From the NCBI GenBank assembly GCA_900321275.1, contig ONVI01000016.1, positions 43,148 through 107,147 of the forward strand: a DNA stretch of 64,000 nt, read 5' to 3'. Source of the DNA: an uncultured Eubacteriales bacterium (GTDB lineage: Bacteria; Bacillota; Clostridia; Oscillospirales; Oscillospiraceae). Positions 24,967 through 33,066 of this stretch are shown piece after piece. Position numbers and translations under genes: made by a program. A model generated the notes under the pieces. The model made no database searches and was not told the origin of the DNA. It saw only the letters and a list, made by a program, of their open reading frames with translations. Position 1 is the stretch's first letter. Each line of letters begins with the position of its first letter.

Positions 24967-25764
24967 ATGGCAAGCAATCAGAATGTAAACAAGGTTGTCT
25001 ACGCCGGGACTACGCTGATTGATCTCACCGGCGACGACGTGACTGCTGCCTCTGTTCTCAGCGGGAAAAAGTTCCACTTGCCGAGCGGGGCGGCAGCTAC
25101 GGGCACAATTGCCACGAAGACGGCAAGCAATCTTTCTGCATCCGGCGCGACTGTCACCGTTCCTGCTGGATATTACGCGAGTCAGGCCACGAAGGCTGTG
25201 GCAAGCGGTTCTGTTACTGCGCCGGCCAGTATTACCGGCTCTTCCGCTTCTGTTAGCGCGATTAGTGGAGGAATAAAGCTTTCAAAAACGCTTTCAGTAA
25301 CGCCAAGTGTGACGACCGCCGGATATATCTCGTCCGGTACTGCGAGAAACAGCACAATTGAGCTGTCAGCGAGCCTCGTTCCATACATAGGTGGCTCAGC
25401 AGAATCGCCATATCTTACGAAAGGCTATATTGCACTTGCTACCGGTAAAACCGGAGCATCAAGCGCCGGGAAATATTACAGGACAGCATACGACTCACCG
25501 ACAGTAATCCCACAAACGAAACTTCTCCTTTTGTGCGGAATCAGCAATATTCAATGGACTGGCTGGACATATTCTGCACCGGATAACCCAACTCGTTCTC
25601 TGACCAACAATCAGTATATCTCATCAACAATGCCTATTGTCGTCCCGTATTCATCAACCGACAAGTATTTTGCATTGAGCTTTAGGAAACCTGACGAGTC
25701 CGCGTTTTCTGACTCGGAAGTTTCCAATTTACAATACGCGATCACATATTTGAAACTATCATAA
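24967..25764 (+). CDS. Phage tail fibre-like protein, duplicate module copy 2
   Basis: A 265-residue product with an N-terminus nearly the same as its neighbour (MASNQNVNKVVYAGTTLIDL ... VLSGKKFHLPSG). After about residue 55 it diverges to a Ser/Thr-rich beta domain with a different C-terminus. Base composition falls sharply in this second part and stays low through the next gene, which points to an exchanged receptor-binding tip. The upstream site is a weak AAGGGGG. Confidence 0.68.
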   Translation: MASNQNVNKVVYAGTTLIDLTGDDVTAASVLSGKKFHLPSGAAATGTIATKTASNLSASGATVTVPAGYYASQATKAVASGSVTAPASITGSSASVSAISGGIKLSKTLSVTPSVTTAGYISSGTARNSTIELSASLVPYIGGSAESPYLTKGYIALATGKTGASSAGKYYRTAYDSPTVIPQTKLLLLCGISNIQWTGWTYSAPDNPTRSLTNNQYISSTMPIVVPYSSTDKYFALSFRKPDESAFSDSEVSNLQYAITYLKLS

Positions 25765-25777
25765 ATGAGGTGTGGAT

Positions 25778-27844
25778 ATGTCAAACCTTAGATTAAAAGA
25801 CCATACATGGGACGCCGCCAACGTCTATGACTCCGCGCTTGGCAAGACGCAGGAGCAGATAAACGCGGAAGTCGGAACGTCTCTCGCGGGGAAACAGGGA
25901 ACGCTTGTCTCCGGCGAGAACATCAAGACCGTAAATGGTGCGTCCATCCTCGGCAGCGGAAACATCGAAATTCAGGGCGGCGGAGGCAGCGGCGTTGTCG
26001 TTGACGACACGCTTTCCATCGCCGGGGCCGCAGCAGACGCAAAGAAAACCGGTGAGTTAAAGAAGGCATTAGATTCTTTCTCTGTTGTACCGATGCCAAG
26101 CACAGGGCCGAAGTCAGTATTGACAAAAGGAAAATATATCAAAGCATCGACGGGCGTTATCAATAATGGCGCCGCTTATGCGGCGACGAATCAACTGATA
26201 TTCGGCTATAACAATATTGTTGCTGTACAATTGAAGGGGGATACTTATTCTTTCAGCGTCGCTTTGTATGGCGAAGACGGAAACATTGCAAACGGCGCAG
26301 ATTTTATAGAAGCAAGCGATTACATTACCGGTTTTTATTACATTCCAGCAACTGCGGCGAAAATCGGTATAACCTTTAGGAGGGCTGACGGCAATAATAT
26401 TTCCGATTCAGACATAACCGCAATACTTGAGCAGTTCACCATGTACGCCTTTTCTGACAGGTCATTGTCATTAAGCGGGCACGCCGCTGACTCGTCTATG
26501 GTTGGCAAGTATATAGACACGCTCGATGGTGTCCTTGCGTTGACAGATAATATCGAAATACCTTTTTATCTGAACTCGAATAAATACATTAACGAAGACG
26601 GAGTTATGTACAATGCCGCTGAATACAACTGCACAAATCTAATTGATGTCAGCGCGTTTTCCTATCTGAAATATAAGAGAATCGGAACTACCTCGACAGC
26701 TGAAAGCGGTCTTTGTATGTGCTTCTTTGATAAAGATAAAGCCTTTATCACCAGACAGAGGGCTGCGAACAACCAAACATCAAATGGTTATTTAAGTGAT
26801 TTACAAGGAATTGCTGTTCCAGGCAACGCAAAATATGCAGCTTTTTCTTGCTACGCCGATACCGACACATATGGAGAATTTCAGCTTTTCGGGGGAAGTA
26901 AACTCACGAATTATCTTCATCTTCCCGACGCGTATACCTCTGTAAAAGATAGACATAAGTTGGTTGAAACCTACAATGGAGTTATCGCACTCTATGACGA
27001 TCTTGTTTCAAAATACAGCGGCTACGTCACGAAAAACACGCTCGAAAAAAACGGGTTTTCGCTCTATGAGTACGTCTTTTCCGGGAAAAACTATAATTCG
27101 CAAAACGGTCAGAGGTCTCAAAACCCGGAAATCTCAAAGCCGGAAGTCTTGATAACCGCAGGCGTGCACGGCAGTGAAAAAAGCGCTGTTATGTCTCTGT
27201 TCTTTTTGTGCAAAGCCATGTGTGAGGATGATTATATTCTTGCCGATGTTGTAAACGCGATAAGGCTGCGTGTAATTCCAGTTGTCTGCCCGTCTGGATA
27301 TGATTCCGACAGCCGGGTCAATTCAAACGGCGTAAATATCAACAGAAATTTTGACGCTGATTGGGCTGAGACAGAAGAAGGAAGAGACTATTCGGGAGCG
27401 GCCCCGGCAGACCAGGTAGAAACACAAATCGTGCAAGAATGGCTTGAGAACCATCACGACGCTGCAATCTATATTGACTTTCACAACAGCGGATACGGAA
27501 ACGAAATCTCCTGCTTGCTTGGCACACAAACCAGCGATTCCATCTCAGCCAAAAAGAAGTATCTGCTCGCGATCAATAAGATTATCCCGTTTTGGAAAAA
27601 GATAAGACTGATGACGGACAGCGGGATCATCTATGCTTATACCGGCGGCTTTAATCCGGGTGATACTGTGACTACCGGCTCGACAACCAACTACGCGCGA
27701 GAACAAGGACTTCTGTCTTTCACCTTGGAAACAAGCATCAATGTGATGGATTCCGGTAGACACAGTGTTAAAACCATAGACGTCGGCACCGAAGTCATGG
27801 CCAATACCCTGTTGGGGCTGAAAGATTTATACTCAATTACCTAA
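25778..27844 (+). CDS. Tail fibre with C-terminal M14-type zinc carboxypeptidase domain
   Basis: The 688-residue protein opens with a fibre-attachment region (MSNLRLKDHTWDAANVYDSA ... VNGASILGSGNIEIQGGG), then a long beta region with low G+C. From about residue 440 it has an M14 peptidase core. The zinc ligands are in GVHGSEKS (H464, E467) and DFHNSG (H569), the substrate-binding pair in NINRNFD (N522, R523), and the catalytic glutamate in FTLETS (E651), all in the right order. I infer cleavage of a peptide C-terminus, possibly a peptidoglycan stem peptide, during adsorption. The ATG at 25778 has GAGG seven bases upstream. Confidence 0.82.
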   Translation: MSNLRLKDHTWDAANVYDSALGKTQEQINAEVGTSLAGKQGTLVSGENIKTVNGASILGSGNIEIQGGGGSGVVVDDTLSIAGAAADAKKTGELKKALDSFSVVPMPSTGPKSVLTKGKYIKASTGVINNGAAYAATNQLIFGYNNIVAVQLKGDTYSFSVALYGEDGNIANGADFIEASDYITGFYYIPATAAKIGITFRRADGNNISDSDITAILEQFTMYAFSDRSLSLSGHAADSSMVGKYIDTLDGVLALTDNIEIPFYLNSNKYINEDGVMYNAAEYNCTNLIDVSAFSYLKYKRIGTTSTAESGLCMCFFDKDKAFITRQRAANNQTSNGYLSDLQGIAVPGNAKYAAFSCYADTDTYGEFQLFGGSKLTNYLHLPDAYTSVKDRHKLVETYNGVIALYDDLVSKYSGYVTKNTLEKNGFSLYEYVFSGKNYNSQNGQRSQNPEISKPEVLITAGVHGSEKSAVMSLFFLCKAMCEDDYILADVVNAIRLRVIPVVCPSGYDSDSRVNSNGVNINRNFDADWAETEEGRDYSGAAPADQVETQIVQEWLENHHDAAIYIDFHNSGYGNEISCLLGTQTSDSISAKKKYLLAINKIIPFWKKIRLMTDSGIIYAYTGGFNPGDTVTTGSTTNYAREQGLLSFTLETSINVMDSGRHSVKTIDVGTEVMANTLLGLKDLYSIT

Positions 27845-27873
27845 AGTGAGAACAAAGGCCATGGACGACGACG

Positions 27874-27978
27874 ATGAAAAGAGCTTATCTGGACTTCTCA
27901 CAGACGACTGAGAAGCAGCCATGGGAAGAGCCGACAATCGAGTTCTTCCCGTGGCGGGATATCATCACGGAGGACTGA
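27874..27978 (+). CDS. Small phage protein, 34 residues
   Basis: The frame codes for MKRAYLDFSQTTEKQPWEEP followed by TIEFFPWRDIITED. It lies in the 225-base gap between the fibre gene and the lysozyme, and its 3' end contains the GGAGG site of the next small gene. The ribosome binding site upstream is weak, so it is tentative. The Trp/Pro-rich content resembles small proteins found before lysis genes in related prophages. Confidence 0.4.
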   Translation: MKRAYLDFSQTTEKQPWEEPTIEFFPWRDIITED

Positions 27979-27981
27979 ACA

Positions 27982-28068
27982 ATGGGCGAGGAGTTTTGGG
28001 CGTGCCTGGCATTTGCGGCAATTCTCTGCACGGCGGCAGTCGTGATTATTGCGATTTGGAGGGACTGA
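27982..28068 (+). CDS. Single-pass membrane peptide before the endolysin
   Basis: A 28-residue frame reads MGEEFWACLAFAAILCTAAV then VIIAIWRD, one transmembrane helix with a charged end on either side. CACGGAGG lies just upstream, and the stop is one base before the lysozyme start codon, so it is probably translated with it. It may be a very short holin- or antiholin-like peptide. It is too short for a firm call. Confidence 0.55.
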   Translation: MGEEFWACLAFAAILCTAAVVIIAIWRD

Positions 28069-28069
28069 T

Positions 28070-28783
28070 ATGAAAGGCGTAGACATTTCCCATTATCAAA
28101 ACGGGCTGACCATCCGGCAGATCAGGGACAACGGCAACGAGTTTGCCATTATCAAGCTCACGGAAGGGACGCGGCTGGTGGACGAAGCAGCGTTCGGCTT
28201 CTACCGCGAGGCTTACGAAACGGGCTTCCCGGTCGGCTGCTATTGCTACTCCCACGCCATCAACGCGCAGCAGGCGATGGCGGAGGCGGCGTATCTTCTG
28301 GACGCGATCAACGGCTTTCCCATGCCCTGCGGCGTGTTCCTCGATATCGAAGAGCCGGAGACGCTGGAGCTTGACCACGACGCGATCCTGAATGTGATCC
28401 GCGGCTGGTGCGCGGGAATCGGCGGTAAAGGCTACATTCCCGGCGTCTACAGCTCCGAGGGGACGCTGTGGTCGAAGATCAGCCCGGACGAACTGCCGGA
28501 CGGCTGCCTGGTGTGGGTAGCCAAGTGGAGCGAGACGCAGCCGAATACGCCGTGCGATCTGTGGCAGAACAGCGACAACGGGCGCGTCGAAGGCTACGAA
28601 GGGCCGGTTGATACCGACGTCGCGCGGAGCGAACGGTTTATGGCGCTGGTGGAACAGCGCGGGGAACCTTCTCAGGCGCTGAGGGACGCCGCCGATGTAT
28701 TGAAGTTTCTGGCTGACTATATGCGAACCGAAGAGTTTGCGGAAAACTTCAAACAATACATAGAGGGGGAGAGAGGAAAATGA
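28070..28783 (+). CDS. Phage endolysin, GH25 lysozyme (muramidase)
   Basis: The 237-residue protein starts MKGVDISHYQNGLTIRQIRD. This holds the first conserved Asp of GH25, and GVFLDIEEPE carries the catalytic Asp-Glu pair near residue 97. CDLWQNSDNGRVEGYEGPVDTD closes the barrel. It cleaves the beta-1,4 link between N-acetylmuramic acid and N-acetylglucosamine. There is no signal peptide, so release depends on holins. The C-terminal 45 residues are a short helical tail rather than a recognisable wall-binding domain. Start chosen at 28070 behind TTTGGAGGG. Confidence 0.9.
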   Translation: MKGVDISHYQNGLTIRQIRDNGNEFAIIKLTEGTRLVDEAAFGFYREAYETGFPVGCYCYSHAINAQQAMAEAAYLLDAINGFPMPCGVFLDIEEPETLELDHDAILNVIRGWCAGIGGKGYIPGVYSSEGTLWSKISPDELPDGCLVWVAKWSETQPNTPCDLWQNSDNGRVEGYEGPVDTDVARSERFMALVEQRGEPSQALRDAADVLKFLADYMRTEEFAENFKQYIEGERGK

Positions 28784-29010
28784 ACGAGGCCTGGATCGGG
28801 ATGATCGGGTCCGTGATTGTCGGGGCTCTGACGCTGATCGGCGTACTTGCCAGCAACAGCCGGGCGCAGGCTGTCACGGAGACAAAGCTGGAGGATCTGA
28901 CGCGGGAGGTGCGGGAGCACAACAATTTCGCCCGGCGCATGCCCGTGGTGGAGGAGCAGATCAAGGTTATCAATCACCGCATCGGGGACCTGGAACGGAT
29001 GAGGGAATAA
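28780..29010 (+). CDS. Phage holin-like membrane protein with cytoplasmic coiled coil
   Basis: The 76-residue protein has one N-terminal transmembrane helix (MIGSVIVGALTLIGVLASNS) and a charged helical tail (TKLEDLTREVREHNNF, VEEQIKVINHRIGDLE). This form resembles XhlA-type hemolysin/holin accessory proteins. It overlaps the lysozyme stop by four bases and precedes another membrane protein, which makes a lysis cassette. Which of the two is the pore-former is not clear. Confidence 0.7.
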   Translation: MNEAWIGMIGSVIVGALTLIGVLASNSRAQAVTETKLEDLTREVREHNNFARRMPVVEEQIKVINHRIGDLERMRE

Positions 29011-29025
29011 GGAAAGGAGATTAAA

Positions 29026-29286
29026 ATGGATTTTATGGGAATGGCAGGCGTGGCGGCGATCAGCGTGATCGCCTGGCTCGTGGGGGAGGCTGTCAAACTC
29101 AGTCCCCTCGACAGCAAATGGATCCCGGTAATCTGCGGCCTGTGCGGGGCGGCGCTCGGCGTACTGGGGATGCGTACAATGCCGGACTTTCCGGCGGCGG
29201 ATCTGATGAGCGCGGCAGCGGTTGGCATTGTGTCCGGCCTCGCGGCGACCGGCGCGGATCAGATCGGCAAGCAGATGAAGAAATAA
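29026..29286 (+). CDS. Phage holin family protein
   Basis: An 86-residue protein with hydrophobic segments GVAAISVIAWLVGEAVKL, IPVICGLCGAALGVLGM and LMSAAAVGIVSGLAATGAD, then a lysine tail GKQMKK. This is the layout of a small phage holin that lets endolysin reach the wall. AAAGGAGATT lies upstream of the ATG, 15 bases after the previous gene. It is the last phage gene before a strong terminator. Confidence 0.78.
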   Translation: MDFMGMAGVAAISVIAWLVGEAVKLSPLDSKWIPVICGLCGAALGVLGMRTMPDFPAADLMSAAAVGIVSGLAATGADQIGKQMKK

Positions 29287-29292
29287 AAAAAC

Positions 29293-29318
29293 GGGCGGGG
29301 TGAAAAATCACCCCGCCC
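29293..29318. terminator. Bidirectional terminator at the right end of the phage cassette
   Basis: GGGCGGGGTGA pairs with TCACCCCGCCC around an AAAA loop, with A/T on the left side. It separates the convergent holin and yugP-like genes. Confidence 0.8.
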
Positions 29319-29330
29319 CAAAGCAAACTA

Positions 29331-30032
29331 TCAATCCCGTTTCCGGTTGTTGACCATGACAATGAAGCGCAAAAGCTGCATCATCGTCGTTGCGAGCCCC
29401 GCCACATAGGTCAGCGCCGCGGCACGGAGTACCTTTTTCGCGCCGATCAGCTCCTCGCCTTCCAGAAGCCCCATACGCTCAATGCTGACCAGCGCGCGCT
29501 TGCTGGCGTCAAACTCCGTCGGCAGCGTGACCACCTGAAACAGGACGCACAGCCCGTAGAGCAGAATGCCCGCATAGGCCAGATAAAGCAGCTTCTGGGA
29601 ATAGGAGCTGAGAAACAGACCCGCGATCAGCAGCGGTATGGAGAGCTTTGCCCCAAAGCCGGCGGCCGGGAGGATGGCCTGGCGGATCTGGATGGGGAGA
29701 TAGTTCTCGGCGTGCTGGATGGCGTGGCCCACCTCATGGCAGGCGACGCCCACCGCCGCGGTGGAGGTGCTTCCGTAGACCGAATCGGACAGAAAGATGG
29801 CGTTGCTTCTCGGATCAAAATGGTCGCTGAGTTCGACGCCGACGCGCTGGATCGGCACATTTTGCAGGTGGTTCGCGTCCAGTACCTGCCGCGCGGCCTG
29901 CGCCCCGGTAATGCCGCGGGAGTTCATCTGTTCGGAATACTTCCGAAAGGTGCGCTTGACGTTCCAGCTTGCCCAGAGTGAGAGGATCACCGCCGGGAGC
30001 ACAAAGATGACGTAAGTGTAATCAAAATACAT
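29331..30032 (-). CDS. YugP-type membrane zinc metallopeptidase
   Basis: The 233-residue protein has an N-terminal membrane helix (VIFVLPAVILSLWASWNV), the zinc motif CHEVGHAIQH near residue 99, and three further hydrophobic segments toward the C-terminus. This matches the neutral zinc metallopeptidase family of B. subtilis YugP, whose substrate is not well defined. AAGGAG precedes the ATG. It lies 12 bases downstream of the alpha/beta hydrolase gene, so the two form an operon. Confidence 0.87.
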   Translation of the reverse strand: MYFDYTYVIFVLPAVILSLWASWNVKRTFRKYSEQMNSRGITGAQAARQVLDANHLQNVPIQRVGVELSDHFDPRSNAIFLSDSVYGSTSTAAVGVACHEVGHAIQHAENYLPIQIRQAILPAAGFGAKLSIPLLIAGLFLSSYSQKLLYLAYAGILLYGLCVLFQVVTLPTEFDASKRALVSIERMGLLEGEELIGAKKVLRAAALTYVAGLATTMMQLLRFIVMVNNRKRD

Positions 30033-30044
30033 GGCGTTTTCTCC

Positions 30045-30944
30045 TTATTTCGTATTTTCGCGGATAAAAGCGTCCAGCTCCCCAAAATAGCGCCTGGGGT
30101 CGGAACCGCAGGAGCGGATGTGCGGCACAGTTTGATAGGTCGCGCGCTGCTTCTTCGCCGCGCAGGCCTGATAGCAGCGGTCGAGATTGTCATAGGGAAC
30201 CACCGCGTCGGCTGTGCCATGGATAAAGAGCATCGGGATTTTACAGCGGCCGAGGGAGGCGCTGCGCGGATCGTTGAGCGAAAAGCCCTTGAAGAGACGG
30301 CAGTATAGACCGAGCAGCCGGATGAAAAAGCGCTTGGCAGGCAGACGCGGCATATTCTCCTGACAACTGAAAAGAAGCTGGGTTCTGAGATCGTCATAGC
30401 CGCAGTCGGCCACGGCGCAGCGCACGTTTTCCGTCAGCGCTTCCCCGACGGCGCCCATGACCGTATTGCCGCCCATCGACCAGCCGAAAAGCACAATTTT
30501 CCCGTCCGGCTTCCGTGCGGCGATTTCCTTTGCCCAGTCTGCGACGTCCAGCTTTTCCTTTACGCCCATGGTAAAATAGCTGCCCTCGCTTAACCCGTGG
30601 GCGCGCTGGAAGATCAGCAGGATATTCATGCCCTCCGCATACAGATGGGAGGCGATGCCGCTGAGCTCCACCGGCCCGCCGCGATAGCCGTGGCAGAGAA
30701 TGACAGTCACGTCCCCGCCCTGATCGTAAAACCAGGCCTTGAGGCGCAGCCCATCGCGGGCGGTGATCTCCAGCAGCTCCCGATCCGGGCGCTCAAAGAA
30801 AGCACGGTCTTTCAGAACAAATTCACCGAGACCGTCGTTCCAGGGGTCGGGCTTGTCGGCGCGCAGGAAGGTGTAACGGAAGAAGTAGCTCGATGCGAAA
30901 AGCAGCAGCGCGAGCAATACAACAATTACGATTACCGCCGTCAT
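30045..30944 (-). CDS. Membrane-anchored alpha/beta hydrolase
   Basis: The 299-residue protein has an N-terminal anchor (TAVIVIVVLLALLLFASSYF) and an alpha/beta hydrolase fold with LCHGYRG (oxyanion region), the nucleophile elbow GWSMGG and IHGTADAVVP near the acid position. The final histidine is in TVPHIRSC. It belongs to the serine aminopeptidase S33/BAAT-like group, often of unknown substrate. A QRAHG motif follows LLIF, where relatives usually have D before Q. The start at 30944 has AAGGAGAG; a longer frame to 30989 overlaps the promoter. Confidence 0.82.
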   Translation of the reverse strand: MTAVIVIVVLLALLLFASSYFFRYTFLRADKPDPWNDGLGEFVLKDRAFFERPDRELLEITARDGLRLKAWFYDQGGDVTVILCHGYRGGPVELSGIASHLYAEGMNILLIFQRAHGLSEGSYFTMGVKEKLDVADWAKEIAARKPDGKIVLFGWSMGGNTVMGAVGEALTENVRCAVADCGYDDLRTQLLFSCQENMPRLPAKRFFIRLLGLYCRLFKGFSLNDPRSASLGRCKIPMLFIHGTADAVVPYDNLDRCYQACAAKKQRATYQTVPHIRSCGSDPRRYFGELDAFIRENTK

Positions 30945-30974
30945 GATGCTCTCCTTCGTTTTGTTCTGATACTT

Positions 30975-31003
30975 ATTATACTGCGGCAATACTGTCTTCG
31001 CAA
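30975..31003 (-). promoter_or_regulatory. Promoter of the hydrolase-yugP operon
   Basis: On the reverse strand TTGCGA and TATAAT are 17 bases apart, about 30 bases upstream of the hydrolase start. Confidence 0.7.
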
Positions 31004-31039
31004 GACATATTCTGCCCGGAAACTGTACATGGCCTGTGC

Positions 31040-31068
31040 TTGAAATGAGCGGGGCAATATGGTAAGGT
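31040..31068 (+). promoter_or_regulatory. Putative promoter of the Glu/Pro-rich lipoprotein gene
   Basis: TTGAAA and TAAGGT are 17 bases apart on the forward strand, about 35 bases before the start. The -10 is not ideal. Confidence 0.45.
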
Positions 31069-31103
31069 AGACAAAACAGGATATGCAGGGGAGTGATTTC
31101 AAC

Positions 31104-31940
31104 ATGAGAAGGAGCGGAAAAATCTTTGCGCTTCTTATACTGTGCGCGCTGCTCGCCGCGCTTTTGCTGAGCGCCTGCTCAAAGCAGGAACCGGCAGAGA
31201 CGCCGCAGCCGACGGCGGAAACCGCGGAAGAGAAGGAGACAAAATCGGAAGCGGTCGAAACGGAAGCACCCGCAGCGGAAACGCCGCAGGCGACACAATT
31301 ACCGAAGAATTCCGAAACGCCGGATACAACGGAGCTGCCCGAGCCGCCGGAGCCGTCGGAACCGGAAGCAACCCCGGAACCGGAAGCGACCCCGGAAGCG
31401 TCCGCAATCCCGCCGGAGCTGACCGAAGCGCTTGAAAAGGTTCGGGATCTGATCGACAGCCACAGCTGCTATGCGGCCTTTGAGGACATCCGCAGCCTTG
31501 AGGAGACCTATCGTGACAATCCCGCCGCCGTCAAAGAGTGCGAGAAACTGTTTGAAAAGCTGGATCTCCTTCTGCGCGATATGGAACCGGCCACCGGTAC
31601 GGAGCTTGCGCGTACCTTTGCCGTGCAGGGCGGGGGCGTGCTGGAGGTCAACGCCTTCAACGGCCCGGCGCTCGTCACGGTCACGGACGCCATGGCGCTG
31701 ATGGAGGGCGCGGCGGAGCCGGCAATGGTGCGCTTCTATGTCCGGCAGGGAGAAGTGGGGCAGACGAATCTGCCCGCCGGTACCTATCTCGTCCAGTATC
31801 AGGTGGGCTATCGCTGGTTCGGCCCGGAGAAGGGCTTCGGCGAATACTGCACCGAAGGGATGCTGGAGGAGCCGCTGACCTTCGATTTCTACATGGACGG
31901 TCAGTGGGCCAGCAACGCAAAGTTTACCATTACGCTGTAA
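31104..31940 (+). CDS. Lipoprotein with Glu/Pro/Thr-rich stalk
   Basis: The 278-residue product starts MRRSGKIFALLILCALLAAL with the lipobox LLSAC. A low-complexity Glu/Thr/Pro/Ala stalk (about 28-105, including EATPEPEATPEAS) separates it from the folded part. An alpha-helical segment (LTEALEKVRDLIDSHSCYAA) precedes a C-terminal beta domain with GYRWFGPEKGFGEYC and FDFYMDGQWASNAKF. It is probably displayed on the outer membrane face. Function is not recognised. The start at 31104 follows GGGGAGTGAT. Confidence 0.8.
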   Translation: MRRSGKIFALLILCALLAALLLSACSKQEPAETPQPTAETAEEKETKSEAVETEAPAAETPQATQLPKNSETPDTTELPEPPEPSEPEATPEPEATPEASAIPPELTEALEKVRDLIDSHSCYAAFEDIRSLEETYRDNPAAVKECEKLFEKLDLLLRDMEPATGTELARTFAVQGGGVLEVNAFNGPALVTVTDAMALMEGAAEPAMVRFYVRQGEVGQTNLPAGTYLVQYQVGYRWFGPEKGFGEYCTEGMLEEPLTFDFYMDGQWASNAKFTITL

Positions 31941-31970
31941 AAGCGGCAAGCTTACAATGGAATAATAACA

Positions 31971-32005
31971 AAAGCAGAGCTCCTGACAGCTCTGCTTAGT
32001 TTTTT
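31971..32005. terminator. Terminator between two lipoprotein genes
   Basis: AAGCAGAGCT pairs with AGCTCTGCTT, followed by AGTTTTTT. It ends the forward lipoprotein gene; the gap to 32112 shows nothing else. Confidence 0.8.
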
Positions 32006-32111
32006 AAGAAGTTATTCAAATGAAGGGTCTTTGCTGCTTGCGGGATTATAATAACAGGAAGTTATTTCGTAAACCATGCAATTTCTGTTTCCGATTTGTA
32101 AAATGTTCGAG

Positions 32112-33044
32112 CTATGCCGTCCTGTTCATGATGATGGGGAACACGTTTCCGAACGCCGGGACATTGCTGTATCCGGTGAGCGTCAGCGCCGCTCCGTCAA
32201 AATCGAAGGTCACGTATCGCGTGTCGCTGACTGCTTCCTCAAGACTGCCGGAGAGCAATAGTCTTCCTTCTTCGACCCGGTAATTCCCAAGTGTTTCTGT
32301 GTTTGCGCCCAGCGCGTCCAGAAGCGTACTCCGGACGGTCTGAATGATATAGTCGATGTACGCATCCAGACTCATGCCGAGGTCGGCCTCCACCAGCGAA
32401 TTGAAGTCCATGCCGGTCGCGGAGACCCACGCCTCATCTGAGTGGATATCGTCGATAACAATCCCGCTGAACGCCAGCTCCTGGGCAATAAGATCCCGCA
32501 TTATGTCTGCGTAATAGCGCTTTATCGGCGTAACAATTGAATCCAGAAAAGTCTCTCGCTGCGCCGCGGTGAAGCCGATTTTATAGGTGCCGTTACCCAG
32601 CAGCGTGAAGCTCCCCGTTGCAGCGATACGATCCACGTAATCGGAAAAGTGGATTTCTGTAAAGCCCATCATAGAACCGATCATGCGGTCGATTAATTCA
32701 GCGTATTCGTCTGTTACTTCCTGCGTAAACTCCCAGCTTCCAAGAAGCTCCCGGCGCAGCGTTTCCAGCCGCGTCTGCCGTTCTCGTTCTTCCCGTTCCG
32801 CAATGGCCTTCTTCCATGCGTCCCTTGCCGCGGGCAGCTCCGCCGCGTTTTCAACCTTTTCCCGTTCCTTTGCGCTCAGTGCGTCCATGGCCGCTTCTGC
32901 GTCAGCAATCGCCGCGCCGCTGTCAGCGGTAACGGTTCCGATCGCCGCGATCTTTTCTTCTGCGTTCCGAACCGCATTGCTTTTCCCACAGCCGGACAGG
33001 ATCAGACACATCATTACGAGTGCCAGTACAAGTCTCTTTTTCAT
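32112..33044 (-). CDS. Lipoprotein with helical N-domain, regulated by the adjacent XRE gene
   Basis: A 310-residue protein with signal MKKRLVLALVMMCLILSGCG, lipobox cysteine at 19. A helical region rich in Ala/Glu (about 25-95) is followed by a mixed domain with GSWEFTQEVTDEYAELIDRM and a C-terminal beta part (RYVTFDFDGAALTLTGYSN). The LLGSWEFT start and the late beta segments suggest a lipocalin-like or META-like ligand domain, but the family is not recognised. AAGGAATGG precedes the start. Its promoter overlaps the operators of the divergent XRE gene, so repression by that protein is likely. Confidence 0.78.
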   Translation of the reverse strand: MKKRLVLALVMMCLILSGCGKSNAVRNAEEKIAAIGTVTADSGAAIADAEAAMDALSAKEREKVENAAELPAARDAWKKAIAEREERERQTRLETLRRELLGSWEFTQEVTDEYAELIDRMIGSMMGFTEIHFSDYVDRIAATGSFTLLGNGTYKIGFTAAQRETFLDSIVTPIKRYYADIMRDLIAQELAFSGIVIDDIHSDEAWVSATGMDFNSLVEADLGMSLDAYIDYIIQTVRSTLLDALGANTETLGNYRVEEGRLLLSGSLEEAVSDTRYVTFDFDGAALTLTGYSNVPAFGNVFPIIMNRTA

Positions 33045-33066
33045 GTTTCTCCATTCCTTATCTGTA

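Larger units (their letters stand above)
11061..29286 (+). mobile_element. Prophage morphogenesis and lysis cassette, integrase-less, podovirus-like
   Basis: All genes run on the forward strand, mostly with overlaps of four bases or short gaps. The order is packaging, portal, protease, scaffold, capsid, connector, gp10-like tail protein, fibres, lysis. No tail tube, tail terminator, tape measure, baseplate, integrase, recombinase or replication gene is visible, which points to a short-tailed or remnant phage. A flanking att repeat was not found. Boundaries are given from the first to the last phage-type gene; the XRE/ImmA pair at 10027-10715 probably belongs to it. Confidence 0.8.

Noticed and set aside
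27861-27911. Frame of 16 codons MDDDDEKSL... after the fibre gene
   Set aside because: Too short and it overlaps a longer frame starting at 27874.
10716-29330. att sites flanking the phage cassette
   Set aside because: I looked for matching direct repeats near 9.95-11.0 kb and 29.28-29.33 kb and found none of convincing length.
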